Numbered from the stretch's first letter, positions 42,614 through 51,187 are shown. The stretch is DNA of 64,000 nucleotides from Lacticaseibacillus sharpeae JCM 1186 = DSM 20505 (GCF_001436225.1 NZ_AYYO01000009.1:27043-91042), one strand, 5' to 3'. Notes: generated from the sequence alone by a model not told the origin. Numbers and translations are program-made.

Positions 42614-43078
42614 ATGGCATACCGTACGCCACCACTTATTTCACCAACCGCAATTGTTTCCTTAATCCTATTCGTCAGTGCGTTCACCGCCATTAACACC
42701 ACCGTTAACCCAAAGAGCAAGCCTAAGAGCGAAGCGGCCCAAAGCGAACTCATTTCGAGTATCAATGCTAAATCTGGCTCGGCGGCGACCTCCAGCAGCA
42801 GTAGCAGCAGCGCTGAATCAGCAACCAAGGAAAAACCAAAGACTGAGTCGACTTCCTCTTCGACGGCCACGACTGATGACAAGGCGGCGTCAAGTTCCTC
42901 AGCGGCAACCACCAAGGCATCGTCTTCATCCGCGAAGACAACCACGGAGTCGACTAAGGATACCGGCAAGACGACGACCGATAATGCAAACGACAAGCAG
43001 GCTGAAAGTAGCTCCGCGAACACGGCCAAGGAGAGCAGTTCGGCGGCTACAACCGAGTCGAGTGCGGACGCTAACTAA
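42614..43078 (+). CDS. Membrane-anchored Ser/Thr/Ala-rich protein
   Basis: 154 residues: a short N-terminus, one hydrophobic helix (ISPTAIVSLILFVSAFTAI, about residues 9-27), then an almost pure Ser, Thr, Ala, Lys, Glu and Asp tail to the C-terminus (blocks such as TSSSSSSSAESATKEK). No LPXTG or lipobox. Likely an N-anchored, extracellular, disordered, possibly glycosylated stalk. AGGAGG lies six bases before the ATG. The frame is a real gene: strong ribosome site, and Ser codons are varied (AGC, TCC, TCG, AGT), unlike simple-repeat slippage. Confidence 0.7.
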   Translation: MAYRTPPLISPTAIVSLILFVSAFTAINTTVNPKSKPKSEAAQSELISSINAKSGSAATSSSSSSSAESATKEKPKTESTSSSTATTDDKAASSSSAATTKASSSSAKTTTESTKDTGKTTTDNANDKQAESSSANTAKESSSAATTESSADAN

Positions 43079-43177
43079 AAGCCGAACATTAACGATATCT
43101 GGTTAACATATTGGGGCAAAGTGTTCACCAATCATAAACCGCAGATAATCACGCCATAATTTTTCTAGGAGGCAACA

Positions 43178-43987
43178 ATGCTCACAGCCTTAGATTTAAT
43201 CAACCGACTTCTGAATTACTTCAATATTCAAGATAAGCCTAAAGGGAAGGCCTTCACCGTCGTTGCCTTCCTCGCGAACTTCTACATTCTCTACCTGGCC
43301 ATTAATCACCTGCGTTTTAAGTTGTATCGCTGGTGGGGGGTGCTGTTCTTGCTACTATTTTTCGTATTTCTATACTTTATTTTCCTCAACTTCCTGTATT
43401 ATTTTACAAATCGGCGCTTCAAATACGACATTTCGCCGATTGTCGAAAAGGCCCTCGGGGGTAGCGTGAAGGCCCGGACGGAAGCGGAAAAAGCATACAT
43501 GCAACCAACTGCTAATGGTAATGGCGTGTTCGATACCAATCACGTCTTGCCCGCCCGCCTGCATATCGATGACAACCAGCAAGTTGCCATTAATAACCTC
43601 GTTGATGCGCTGCAGAAACAAGGTATCCTCACACTGAATTATCACGGCCTGCATGATGAAGCACTCAGCAACATTGCTCGCAAAACCGCGGCGCCAGTGC
43701 TTGCGATGGGGGCACCGCTGCCGTTGCCATACTTCGAGTTACAAGAAACCCTGGACCACCGCTGGATCATTAGTGGGGGTGTGAACGCGCTGGAGAGTGC
43801 GGAACTGGCGACCGTTGAAGCGGTTGGCTTGACCCCGATGCACACCGCGGCGAAGCAATACCAATTGGCTGCTGCCCAGGTTGTCTTGACCGGGGGCCCG
43901 CAGAAGCATCCTGGTCGTTCGGGACTGCGTGAAGAAACCGAACCCTTCAGTATTACCGCCCGTATAGCTTTCACCGAAATTGCATAA
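43178..43987 (+). CDS. Two-helix membrane protein with soluble C-terminal domain, unrecognised
   Basis: 269 residues: two hydrophobic helices (about residues 27-46 and 54-78, very Phe/Leu-rich), then a soluble ~185-residue domain with RLHIDDNQQVAINNLVDALQKQG and a late AAAQVVLTGGPQKHPGRSGLREE segment. Probably the soluble part is cytoplasmic, given the Lys/Arg distribution between helices. AGGAGG precedes the ATG. It lies 99 bases after the Ser-rich gene and may be cotranscribed, since no terminator separates them. Not identified. Confidence 0.75.
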   Translation: MLTALDLINRLLNYFNIQDKPKGKAFTVVAFLANFYILYLAINHLRFKLYRWWGVLFLLLFFVFLYFIFLNFLYYFTNRRFKYDISPIVEKALGGSVKARTEAEKAYMQPTANGNGVFDTNHVLPARLHIDDNQQVAINNLVDALQKQGILTLNYHGLHDEALSNIARKTAAPVLAMGAPLPLPYFELQETLDHRWIISGGVNALESAELATVEAVGLTPMHTAAKQYQLAAAQVVLTGGPQKHPGRSGLREETEPFSITARIAFTEIA

Positions 43988-44022
43988 AAATTAGTACCCG
44001 CTAATATTTATTTGAAATAAAT

Positions 44023-44051
44023 TTGCTTTTTACTGGAAATCACAGTAAAAT
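44023..44051 (+). promoter_or_regulatory. Promoter with embedded palindrome before the amino-acid ABC operon
   Basis: TTGCTT (44023-44028), 17-base spacer, TAAAAT (44046-44051). TTTTACTG-N7-CAGTAAAA (44028-44050) fills the spacer exactly, the position of a classical repressor operator. Confidence 0.65.
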
Positions 44052-44082
44052 TTAAAAATACAAACATTAGGGGGTATTGCCA

Positions 44083-44829
44083 ATGTCCATGATCGAGTTT
44101 CACGACGTTGAGAAGTATTACGGCAAGTTTCACGCGTTGAAGGACATCAACCTGACCATTGATCGGGGCGAAGTTGTAACGATAATCGGGCCATCAGGTT
44201 CTGGTAAGTCGACGTTATTACGCACAATTAACGGACTTGAGAGCATCAGCCAGGGTCAGTTGATCGTCAACAACATGGACTTGGCAGACAAAAAAATCGA
44301 CATGAACCGCACGCGGCGGGACGTGGGGATGGTGTTCCAGCACTTCAACCTGTATGCCAACAAGACGGTGCTGGATAACGTCACTTTGGGCCCCCGACTG
44401 GTTTTGAAGCAGGACAAGGCGGAAGCGGAAAAGACGGCGCGCGACCTGCTGGCCATGGTTGGCCTGGCAGATAAAGAGAAGAGTTTCCCCAGCATGCTGT
44501 CTGGGGGCCAGAAGCAGCGGGTGGCCATTGCCCGTTCGCTGGCAATGAAGCCCAAAGCAATCCTCTTTGACGAACCAACCAGTGCGCTGGACCCCGAAAT
44601 GATTGGGGACGTGCTGCAGGTAATGAAGAAGATTGCCGAACAGGGCATGACCATGGTCGTTGTGACCCACGAAATGGGCTTTGCCCGCCAAGTTGGGAAC
44701 CGGATTATTTTCATGGCTGACGGCAAGATTCTTGAGGACAGCACGGATGTCGCGGACTTCTTCAAGAACCCTAAAGAACCGCGGGCGAAGGAGTTCATTA
44801 GCAAGATTAATAACCACATGGAGGGATGA
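44083..44829 (+). CDS. Polar amino-acid ABC transporter ATPase (GlnQ type)
   Basis: 248-residue ATPase. Walker A is [18 protein letters not shown] (near residue 36), Q-loop [17 protein letters not shown], signature [20 protein letters not shown] (near 135), Walker [17 protein letters not shown]-loop VTHEMGFA. All typical of the glutamine/glutamate/cystine branch. ATG 44083 follows TAGGGGG by eight bases; an in-frame TTG at 44077 was rejected. First of four genes: ATPase, binding lipoprotein and two permeases. Confidence 0.95.
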   Translation: MSMIEFHDVEKYYGKFHALKDINLTIDRGEVVTIIGPSGSGKSTLLRTINGLESISQGQLIVNNMDLADKKIDMNRTRRDVGMVFQHFNLYANKTVLDNVTLGPRLVLKQDKAEAEKTARDLLAMVGLADKEKSFPSMLSGGQKQRVAIARSLAMKPKAILFDEPTSALDPEMIGDVLQVMKKIAEQGMTMVVVTHEMGFARQVGNRIIFMADGKILEDSTDVADFFKNPKEPRAKEFISKINNHMEG

Positions 44830-44831
44830 TT

Positions 44832-45653
44832 ATGCAAAAACGCATACTAAAATTCATACTCCCGGTGGTCTTCTTGCTCACGACGATGCTCGCTGGGTGC
44901 GGGAAGAGTGTTGCTAGTCAGGATGTATTGACGAACGCCAGCCAGACCAACACCATCATCTGGGGGGTTAAGGCCGACACGAACCTGTTCGGGCTAATGG
45001 ACGTGAAGTCCGGGAACATCAAGGGGTTTGACGTTGATGTGGCCAAGGCGCTCACCAAGCAGATTTTGGGTCCCAGTGGGAAAGCCAAGTTCGTGCAGGT
45101 AACGTCCGACACGCGCATGCCCCTGCTCAAGGCCGGGAACATTGACGCCATTATCGCAACGATGACGATTACGCCTGAGCGCCAGAAGCAAGTTGATTTC
45201 TCTGACGTCTACTTCAAGGCCGGCGGTTCGCTGCTGGTGAAGAAGGGCAGTCCGATTAAGAGCGTGAAGGACCTGAAGAAGGGTACCAAGGTCATCACCG
45301 TGCAGGGCTCAACTTACGGCGAGAACCTGAAGAAGGCCGCACCGGATACGCAAGTGCTGCAGTTGGCCGATTACGCGCAGGCATTCACCGCGCTCAAGTC
45401 GGGGCAGGCGGATGCACTGTCGACCGATAACGGGATTCTTTACGGGATGTCCATCCAGGATAAGAATTACGTGGTTGTCGGCGGTAATTACACCAACGAA
45501 CCGTACGGGATTGCGATTAACAAGGGCCAAAAGCCGTTCGTCCGTACCGTGAACGCGGCGCTGACGAAGATTAAGGAAAATGGGACGTACGACAAAATCG
45601 CGAACAAGTGGTTTGGAGACGTGCCTGGATTTAACGTAAAGGAGGTCAAGTAG
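44832..45653 (+). CDS. Amino-acid ABC transporter substrate-binding lipoprotein
   Basis: 273 residues. Signal peptide with lipobox LAGC (Cys near residue 23), then a type II periplasmic binding fold: IIWGVKADTNLFGLMDVKSG, GFDVDVAKALTKQI, ATMTITPERQKQVDFSDVYF (the SBP_bac_3 signature near residue 118). ATG 44832 is preferred over ATG 44826 because GGAGGG directly abuts the latter. Overlaps the ATPase stop region. The ligand is a polar amino acid, unspecified. Confidence 0.94.
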   Translation: MQKRILKFILPVVFLLTTMLAGCGKSVASQDVLTNASQTNTIIWGVKADTNLFGLMDVKSGNIKGFDVDVAKALTKQILGPSGKAKFVQVTSDTRMPLLKAGNIDAIIATMTITPERQKQVDFSDVYFKAGGSLLVKKGSPIKSVKDLKKGTKVITVQGSTYGENLKKAAPDTQVLQLADYAQAFTALKSGQADALSTDNGILYGMSIQDKNYVVVGGNYTNEPYGIAINKGQKPFVRTVNAALTKIKENGTYDKIANKWFGDVPGFNVKEVK

Positions 45654-46298
45654 ATGATTGATATCCTTACGCATAACTGGGGGCTCCTGTCGACCGGCTG
45701 GGGATACACAATTGGTTGTAGCCTGTTAGCTTTAGCGGGGTCCTGCATTCTCGGGACGATTTTTGCCCTGATGGAGATTAGCTCCTACAAGTGGGTGGCC
45801 ATGATTGGCCGGGTTTACGTCGAAATCGTGCGGAACATTCCGCTGCTGGTCATCACGATGGTCTTTTACGTCGTGATTCCTAAGTACGTGGTTGAAATCG
45901 GCGGGTTTGCGGCCGGGACGATTGGGCTGACCATCTACACCAGTGCCTTCATTGCCGAAACCGTTCGCGCTGGGATTGAAGCCGTGGCTAAGGGCCAAAT
46001 GGAAGGAGCCCGTTCCGTTGGGTTAACCTACATGCAGGCGATGACGCACATCGTTTTCCCCCAAGCCATCAAGATTATCATTCCACCTCTTGGGAACCAG
46101 TTCATTAACCTGGTGAAGAACTCATCCGTTTTGGCCTTCGTTTCTGGGTTCGACCTGATGTACCAAGGGAAGATTATTGCGTCCACCACGCTCAGTACGT
46201 TTGATTCGTACCTTGCCGTGGGGCTGCTGTACTTGGTATTGACGCTACCGCTGTCCTACTTCATGCGCTATCTTGAAAAGCGCTGGCAAACGGCTTAG
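45654..46298 (+). CDS. Amino-acid ABC transporter permease (first)
   Basis: 214-residue HisM/GlnP-type permease with about five helices. VRNIPLLVITMVFYVVIP and the coupling helix EAVAKGQMEGARSVGLTYMQ (EAA loop, near residue 105) are diagnostic. ATG follows the binding-protein stop directly, with AGGAGG nine bases before it. Confidence 0.95.
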   Translation: MIDILTHNWGLLSTGWGYTIGCSLLALAGSCILGTIFALMEISSYKWVAMIGRVYVEIVRNIPLLVITMVFYVVIPKYVVEIGGFAAGTIGLTIYTSAFIAETVRAGIEAVAKGQMEGARSVGLTYMQAMTHIVFPQAIKIIIPPLGNQFINLVKNSSVLAFVSGFDLMYQGKIIASTTLSTFDSYLAVGLLYLVLTLPLSYFMRYLEKRWQTA

Positions 46299-46313
46299 GG
46301 AGGGGGATAGCAT

Positions 46314-46970
46314 ATGAATACATTTAGTGATGCACTATCATGGATTAACTTACGCTACCTCCTCGAAGGGATGGGTGTCACCCTTGAGGTGTCCATCATC
46401 TCCATCGTGATTAGTTTCATTCTGGGGACGTTCCTGGGGATTATCCGGTACGTCAACATTAAGGGCTTGTCCACGATTGTCGGGGTCATCATCGACATCA
46501 TCCGCAACTTGCCGCTGATGCTGATTCTGTTCTTCAGTTACTTTGGCTTGCCCGAAGTCGGGATTCGGCTGAACGTGGTTAACGCCACGGTCATCGCGCT
46601 GAGTGTCTTTGAAGCCGCGATGATTGCTGAAATCGTCCGTTCCGGGATTAACGCCGTGTCCACCGGGCAGATGGAAGCGGCCCGTAGCAACGGGTTGACC
46701 TACACGCAGGCAATGATGCACGTCATCTTGCCGCAAGCACTGCGCAAGATGATTCCGCCGCTGGTCAGCCAATTCATCAGTCTGATCAAGGACACGTCCC
46801 TGGCCACGATCATCTTGCTGCCAGAAATGACCTACCACGCGCAGATTATTTACGGGCAGAACGTGAACTACATGATTCCGATGTACGTCATGCTCGCGCT
46901 GCTATACTTCATCGTGAACTACGCGCTGTCAGTTGCTTCCCGTATTTTGGCGAAGAAGCTCGCAATTTAG
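46314..46970 (+). CDS. Amino-acid ABC transporter permease (second)
   Basis: 218-residue partner permease with the same architecture: IIRNLPLMLILFFSYFGLPE and the EAA loop NAVSTGQMEAARSNGLTYTQ (near residue 118). AGGGAGGGGG precedes the ATG. Together the two permeases form a heterodimeric channel. Confidence 0.95.
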   Translation: MNTFSDALSWINLRYLLEGMGVTLEVSIISIVISFILGTFLGIIRYVNIKGLSTIVGVIIDIIRNLPLMLILFFSYFGLPEVGIRLNVVNATVIALSVFEAAMIAEIVRSGINAVSTGQMEAARSNGLTYTQAMMHVILPQALRKMIPPLVSQFISLIKDTSLATIILLPEMTYHAQIIYGQNVNYMIPMYVMLALLYFIVNYALSVASRILAKKLAI

Positions 46971-46983
46971 ATTGGTTTTGATT

Positions 46984-47016
46984 AATGCCGCCGCAATTAT
47001 GTGGGGGCATTTTTTG
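46984..47016 (+). terminator. Intrinsic terminator after the amino-acid ABC operon
   Basis: AATGCC pairs with GGCATT, with additional inner CC/GG pairs, followed by six T. Confidence 0.75.
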
Positions 47017-47222
47017 ATGGCAGGGAGAAATCGCGGCGGGCGGTTTTTTTCGTAAATTCGTGCTTTCCATAACACAAAGCAAATTGTAGAATAGGGCTAG
47101 ATAATGTGCCCCAGCATCCACGCAGCCCAGGTTCAGGGCTAAAGTTTTTCATGATATGGGGGTATCGCGAAAATCAACGTGGGGATAAAATAATCGTCCG
47201 GCGCAAAAGAGGAGTGTAATTC

Positions 47223-47882
47223 ATGATCACATATACTTATTTCTCGCAAGCGATTGTGCGGATTGATACACAGCAGGTGGTTCGCCACGAACTGCTCTTG
47301 CGGATGTGGGATGCCGACCAGCAAATTTGGCGGCTGCCGGATGACTTTGAAATCACGGTGGCGATGCAGATTAAGCTGATGAAGCGGGCCCTGCGGCGAC
47401 TCAAGGTGAAGAACGTTTCGATTAACTTGACCCCCAAACAATTCGCGGATGCTGACGTTATGCACAAAATTGTGGAATTCGTCAATAATAGTCCCGAACT
47501 GGGCAACCTGACCGTTGAGCTGACTGCGGCGCCAACGCTTGCGGATATCAAGACGATTGGGGCCGAATATCGGGCCAACAACGTACTGCTCGCGATTGAC
47601 GATGTGGGCTCCGATTGTGACGATTTTGCTTTGGTTGAACAACTGGTTCCGTACGTGGATTACCTGAAGTTCGCATTGCAGAACATGCGCGCCCAGGGCA
47701 AGATGGACAATATCGAAGCGAATATTGATAAGTGGTCGAAACTGGCGCAGGAACACCACACCAATTTCACGTTCGAAGGGGTGGAATCCTTCAATGATTT
47801 GCGCCTGGCGAAGAAGTTCAATGCGCAAAACGCTCAGGGATTCTACTTCAGTCACCCGGAAGAACCGGTTTCTGTACACTAG
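47223..47882 (+). CDS. Stand-alone EAL domain protein (c-di-GMP phosphodiesterase-like)
   Basis: 219 residues, one EAL domain and nothing else. The signature is HELLLRMWD (E-L-L for EAL, near residue 23). Other catalytic positions seem kept: Asn in SINLTPKQF, Glu in VELTAAP, the Asp pair in LAIDDVGSDCDDF, Lys in VDYLKFA, Glu in FEGVES and Gln in QGFYFSHP. Several flanking residues differ from the consensus, most notably DDVGSDCDD for DDFGTGYSS (loop 6), so activity is uncertain. GAGGAG precedes the ATG. Monocistronic; no GGDEF partner in this window. Confidence 0.82.
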   Translation: MITYTYFSQAIVRIDTQQVVRHELLLRMWDADQQIWRLPDDFEITVAMQIKLMKRALRRLKVKNVSINLTPKQFADADVMHKIVEFVNNSPELGNLTVELTAAPTLADIKTIGAEYRANNVLLAIDDVGSDCDDFALVEQLVPYVDYLKFALQNMRAQGKMDNIEANIDKWSKLAQEHHTNFTFEGVESFNDLRLAKKFNAQNAQGFYFSHPEEPVSVH

Positions 47883-47890
47883 AATATATA

Positions 47891-47935
47891 AAAAGCTCCA
47901 CCGCACACCAGATTGCTGTGTGCGGTGGAGCTTTT
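47891..47935. terminator. Bidirectional terminator between EAL gene and hflX
   Basis: AAAAGCTCCACCGCACA pairs perfectly with TGTGCGGTGGAGCTTTT. Confidence 0.9.
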
Positions 47936-47948
47936 GCGTTACGCAAGT

Positions 47949-49265
47949 TTATTCTTCGACGATGTACTGTTGCACCTTAACCGCCTGGGCCTTGCTCATC
48001 GTGGCGGTAATCAGGGTGCCGGTTTCGTTGTAGTCGGTCTGGTCAACTTTCGCGACACTGTTGATGTAGTTGACCGCTGCGCCATCCGTGAACGGAATTA
48101 GGTACGTGGCGGTAACCTGATCGGCGAAGATGCGTTCTTCAATCATGGCCGCGAGCTGTTGCAAAGAGGCATCATCGCGGGCTGAGTAAACTAGCTGGTT
48201 GCCGTTAACTTCGGGGAAGGCAGTGGCATCACCGCGCAGGTCGGCCTTGTTGTAGGCTTCGATAACGGGTACGTCCTCAGCAATCCCAATGTCCCGCAAC
48301 GTCTTCTCGGTTACCTGCATCATTTCGGGGTAGTGCTGGTCGGCAAAGTCAACGACGTGAATCAGCAGGTCGGCGTTCTTTGCTTCCGCCAGCGTGGCCT
48401 TGAAGGAATCGACCAGCTTGGTGGGCAGCTTACCGACGAACCCAACCGTGTCACTGAGGAGGAACTGGCGGTTACCAGGCAGCTCGATGCGGCGCACGGA
48501 GGTGTCGAGGGTGGCAAACAGCATGTTCTTCTCGAAAACCTGCTTGTCTTCGGGCCGGTCAGCGTAAAGGCTGAGCAGCCCGTTCATTGTGGTGGACTTA
48601 CCCGCGTTCGTGTACCCAACCAGGGCGACGGTAGGGATGTCGCTGGCGGTGCGCTGGCTGCTGCGGGTTTGTTCACTTTGTTCTTCTTCAATCAGTTCGT
48701 GCTTGATGTGGCTAATGCGCTTGGTCAGGATACGCTTGTCCATTTCCAGTTGGGTTTCACCTGAACCACGGTTAGCCAGGGCCGCACCACCGCCACCGGT
48801 GCTCCCACCACCTTGTTGGTCAAAACCGGCGGACTGGTTGCGCAGCCGGGGCAGGGCGTACCGCAGCTGGGCGATTTCGACCTGCATCTTGGCCTGCTTG
48901 GACCGGGCGCGGGTACCGAAAATGTCCAGAATTAACTGGGTGCGGTCAACAACGCGGCGCTTGATTTGCTTTTCCAGGTTGCGCAATTGGCTTGGGGACA
49001 GCTCGTCGTTCACGATAATTACGTCGGCCTCGTGCAGGACGGCCGCTTCCCGGATTTCTTCAACTTTCCCCTTACCGAAGTAGGTGGCACCAGTGGGGAA
49101 GTCGGCCTTTTGCCGGACGTCAGCCACGACGGCGTAACCGGCCGCCTTGGCGAGTTCGCCGAGTTCGGTCATGGTGTAATCGAAGTTGTCCTGGCGCTTG
49201 GTAATCCCAGAAATGAGGGCGTTACGGGTTTGGGTGGTTGCTGTTAAAGGTTTATTTTCAGTCAT
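47949..49265 (-). CDS. hflX: GTPase HflX, ribosome-splitting/rescue factor
   Basis: 438-residue GTPase that splits stalled 70S ribosomes. N-terminal HflX domain (ATYFGKGKVEEIREA near residue 65), a Gly-rich linker GGGSTGGGGAALANRGSGET with the conserved GxGExxLE-like motif, then the G domain: G1 GYTNAGKSTTMN (near 218), G3 DTVGFVGKLP (near 270), G4 NKAD. ATG 49265 is used because GGAG lies six bases before it; ATG 49277 is upstream. Preceded by a ten-residue leader ORF and terminator, which suggests antibiotic-induced attenuation like that known for Listeria hflXr. Confidence 0.96.
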   Translation of the reverse strand: MTENKPLTATTQTRNALISGITKRQDNFDYTMTELGELAKAAGYAVVADVRQKADFPTGATYFGKGKVEEIREAAVLHEADVIIVNDELSPSQLRNLEKQIKRRVVDRTQLILDIFGTRARSKQAKMQVEIAQLRYALPRLRNQSAGFDQQGGGSTGGGGAALANRGSGETQLEMDKRILTKRISHIKHELIEEEQSEQTRSSQRTASDIPTVALVGYTNAGKSTTMNGLLSLYADRPEDKQVFEKNMLFATLDTSVRRIELPGNRQFLLSDTVGFVGKLPTKLVDSFKATLAEAKNADLLIHVVDFADQHYPEMMQVTEKTLRDIGIAEDVPVIEAYNKADLRGDATAFPEVNGNQLVYSARDDASLQQLAAMIEERIFADQVTATYLIPFTDGAAVNYINSVAKVDQTDYNETGTLITATMSKAQAVKVQQYIVEE

Positions 49266-49323
49266 AATATGCTCCATTCATGTTTGAATTCTGTATGTGC
49301 GTGTTGACTGTCGTGAGGCACAC

Positions 49324-49353
49324 AAAAAGGGCCGCGCAAAAGCACGACCCCCT
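49324..49353 (-). terminator. Attenuator-type terminator between leader peptide and hflX
   Basis: On the minus strand AGGGGGTCGTGC pairs with GCGCGGCCCT around a TTTT loop, followed by TTTTT. It lies between the leader ORF and hflX, so hflX expression requires readthrough. Confidence 0.8.
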
Positions 49354-49390
49354 GTGGAGAACACACGGATGCTTACAGCGCACTACAAGT

Positions 49391-49423
49391 CTAGTCTTGG
49401 GCGTTCCGTAAACGAATCCGCAT
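49391..49423 (-). CDS. hflX leader peptide MRIRLRNAQD
   Basis: Ten codons, ATG at 49423, stop TAG. AGAAGGGG lies six bases before the ATG and an extended -10 lies 34 bases further upstream, so it is well placed to be translated. The peptide contains Arg-Leu-Arg at residues 4-6, the R-x-R type sequence known from Erm leader peptides to stall macrolide-bound ribosomes. It precedes an intrinsic terminator and hflX. A role as a sensor is inference. Confidence 0.7.
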   Translation of the reverse strand: MRIRLRNAQD

Positions 49424-49457
49424 AATGTTCCCCTTCTTTCCGTTATTTGCTACCTAG

Positions 49458-49463
49458 AGTCTA
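49458..49463 (-). promoter_or_regulatory. Extended -10 of the hflX leader transcript
   Basis: On the minus strand TG-G-TAGACT; no clear -35. The same TGGTAGACT occurs at the rplJ promoter. Confidence 0.5.
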
Positions 49464-49489
49464 CCACACAATTGCGTCCACTGCCTAGC

Positions 49490-49520
49490 AAAAATGGGGA
49501 CCAGTATTGGCCCCCATTTG
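49490..49520 (-). terminator. Terminator of the amino-acid permease gene
   Basis: Minus strand AAATGGGGGCC pairs with GGTCCCCATTTTTG. Confidence 0.78.
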
Positions 49521-49534
49521 AATGGAACAATTAT

Positions 49535-51187
49535 TTAAGCTTTTTGCGTCCGTCCGTCGCGCGTCATGCCCCAGAGAATGGCGGCGATGATGCAGTCAAC
49601 GACGACGATGACAATCCAGCGACCAACGCCCATGCTTTCAGGCAGGATGGACTGACTGAGCCCCTTGGTCGTGAAGGCAACGAGCAATACGATGGCGATG
49701 CCGGTCATTCCGTACCAAGCAGTGCGGCCGAATGCCAAACCGTTCGCGTTCGCGCGTTGCCGGCGGGCAATCCATGGCATCAGGAAACCAAGGACAATCA
49801 TCCCGGCGGTCACGACGAGGTTCATGATGATTTCCATCGTCCACTTGGTGGTCCCGAAGACAGCGTCAACGGGGAAGAAACCAAGCAGAGCGAGTACGGC
49901 GGTAATGCCGAACATCCACCAGCCGACGGTCAGCCCGGCCCAACGGTGCTTCAGGTAGACGTAATCGCCACCCTTGAACTTATCGTTGTGCTTACGGACC
50001 ATGATGTAGGCCCAGAAGAGGAACAGCGTGCTGGCCGGAGAGACAATCCCGTTCAGGTTGAGCAGCCAGTTGAAGATGTCGTTGATTTCAGGCAACATAC
50101 CAGCCAGGGCCATGATGATTCCGCAGATGACGGTGGTCAACCAGTAACCGTTGATGGGCAGACCATCTTCGGTAATCTTGGTCAGCTGCTTAGGCATGTA
50201 TTTCTTGGCCACGTCCCCGAGGAAAATCCGGGTGGAAGCATCAAGGATTACGGCGAGCTGGGCGAGCATGTAGATCCCCTGCACGAAGGCGAAGATGTAC
50301 ATGAGCCAGTCACCCATGCCGAACTGCTTCCCGATGGCCTGGAAGGCGTAGTAGGAACCGTTCATCTTCAGGTCGTTCGGCAGATTGTGGGCGTTGAAGT
50401 AAACCCCCAGGGAGAACGTCCCGAACAGTGTGAGGAACATGGTCATGATGGCAATCATCTTGAGGGCTTTCGGGAAGTCCCGCGATGGATTTTTCATGTC
50501 CTTGGTGTACGGTGCGGCCAATTCTGATCCGTTCATCGCGAAGACGAACAGCCCGAATGCGGCGAGGAAGTGCATGTCAATTTTGTGGGGCAGGAAGTTC
50601 GTGAAGTGGAACGGGTGCGTTGCAATGGGGTTCCCGTGCGCCAGACCCGCAAATGTCATGACCACGAAGAGGATCGTCATGATGAACATGGCCCCACCAC
50701 CAATTGTCGACATGATTTCCAGCGACTTGTTCTTGAAGAAGTGCTGCAACCAGATGAAGCCGACGAAGATGAAGGCGGTCAGCAGGCCAAACCAGGCGTT
50801 ACCCATGTGGCTCTGGATGTCGCCGTTACCGGTGATAATCCAGCCGAGGGAGATGACCACGGAGTTCGCCACGTCAACCACGTATGGCAGGCCGGTAATC
50901 CAGTAGAACCAGGCGGCGAAGTACCCCACCTTGTCCCCGTTGGTCTCGCGCATCCAGGAGGTAATCCCCCCACCACGCTGGTCGAACTGGGAGCCGAGGT
51001 GCGCCACAATCAAGTTGTAAGGGATGACGTAGAAGAACGTCATCAGGACCCAACTGAATACGGCAACCAGACCCTGGTTCTGGAAGTTGTAGATGATGTC
51101 GTCGAAACCAATAACGGTAACGAAGTCCATCAGACCGACTACCATCCATGGAATGTAGCGGTTATTCTGTTTTTCAAGCGAATTCAT
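49535..51187 (-). CDS. APC-superfamily amino acid permease/antiporter
   Basis: 550-residue membrane protein with at least twelve helices. The N-terminal stretch WMVVGLMDFVTVIGFDDIIYNF and GGGITSWMRETNGDKVGYFAAWFYWITG fit the glutamate:GABA-antiporter-like branch of APC transporters, which are ~500-560 residues. MNGSELAAPYTKDMKNPSRDFPKAL (split around E-LAAPY-KDMKNPSRDFPKA, near residue 225) is the conserved cytoplasmic loop. AAGGAG precedes the ATG. Substrate unassigned. The long 5'-UTR (about 120 bases) follows an extended -10 TGTTATAAT (51315-51323). Confidence 0.9.
   Translation of the reverse strand: MNSLEKQNNRYIPWMVVGLMDFVTVIGFDDIIYNFQNQGLVAVFSWVLMTFFYVIPYNLIVAHLGSQFDQRGGGITSWMRETNGDKVGYFAAWFYWITGLPYVVDVANSVVISLGWIITGNGDIQSHMGNAWFGLLTAFIFVGFIWLQHFFKNKSLEIMSTIGGGAMFIMTILFVVMTFAGLAHGNPIATHPFHFTNFLPHKIDMHFLAAFGLFVFAMNGSELAAPYTKDMKNPSRDFPKALKMIAIMTMFLTLFGTFSLGVYFNAHNLPNDLKMNGSYYAFQAIGKQFGMGDWLMYIFAFVQGIYMLAQLAVILDASTRIFLGDVAKKYMPKQLTKITEDGLPINGYWLTTVICGIIMALAGMLPEINDIFNWLLNLNGIVSPASTLFLFWAYIMVRKHNDKFKGGDYVYLKHRWAGLTVGWWMFGITAVLALLGFFPVDAVFGTTKWTMEIIMNLVVTAGMIVLGFLMPWIARRQRANANGLAFGRTAWYGMTGIAIVLLVAFTTKGLSQSILPESMGVGRWIVIVVVDCIIAAILWGMTRDGRTQKA

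Noticed and set aside
48589..49083. 164-residue plus-strand open frame opposite hflX
   Set aside because: Antisense shadow; hflX carries all G motifs.
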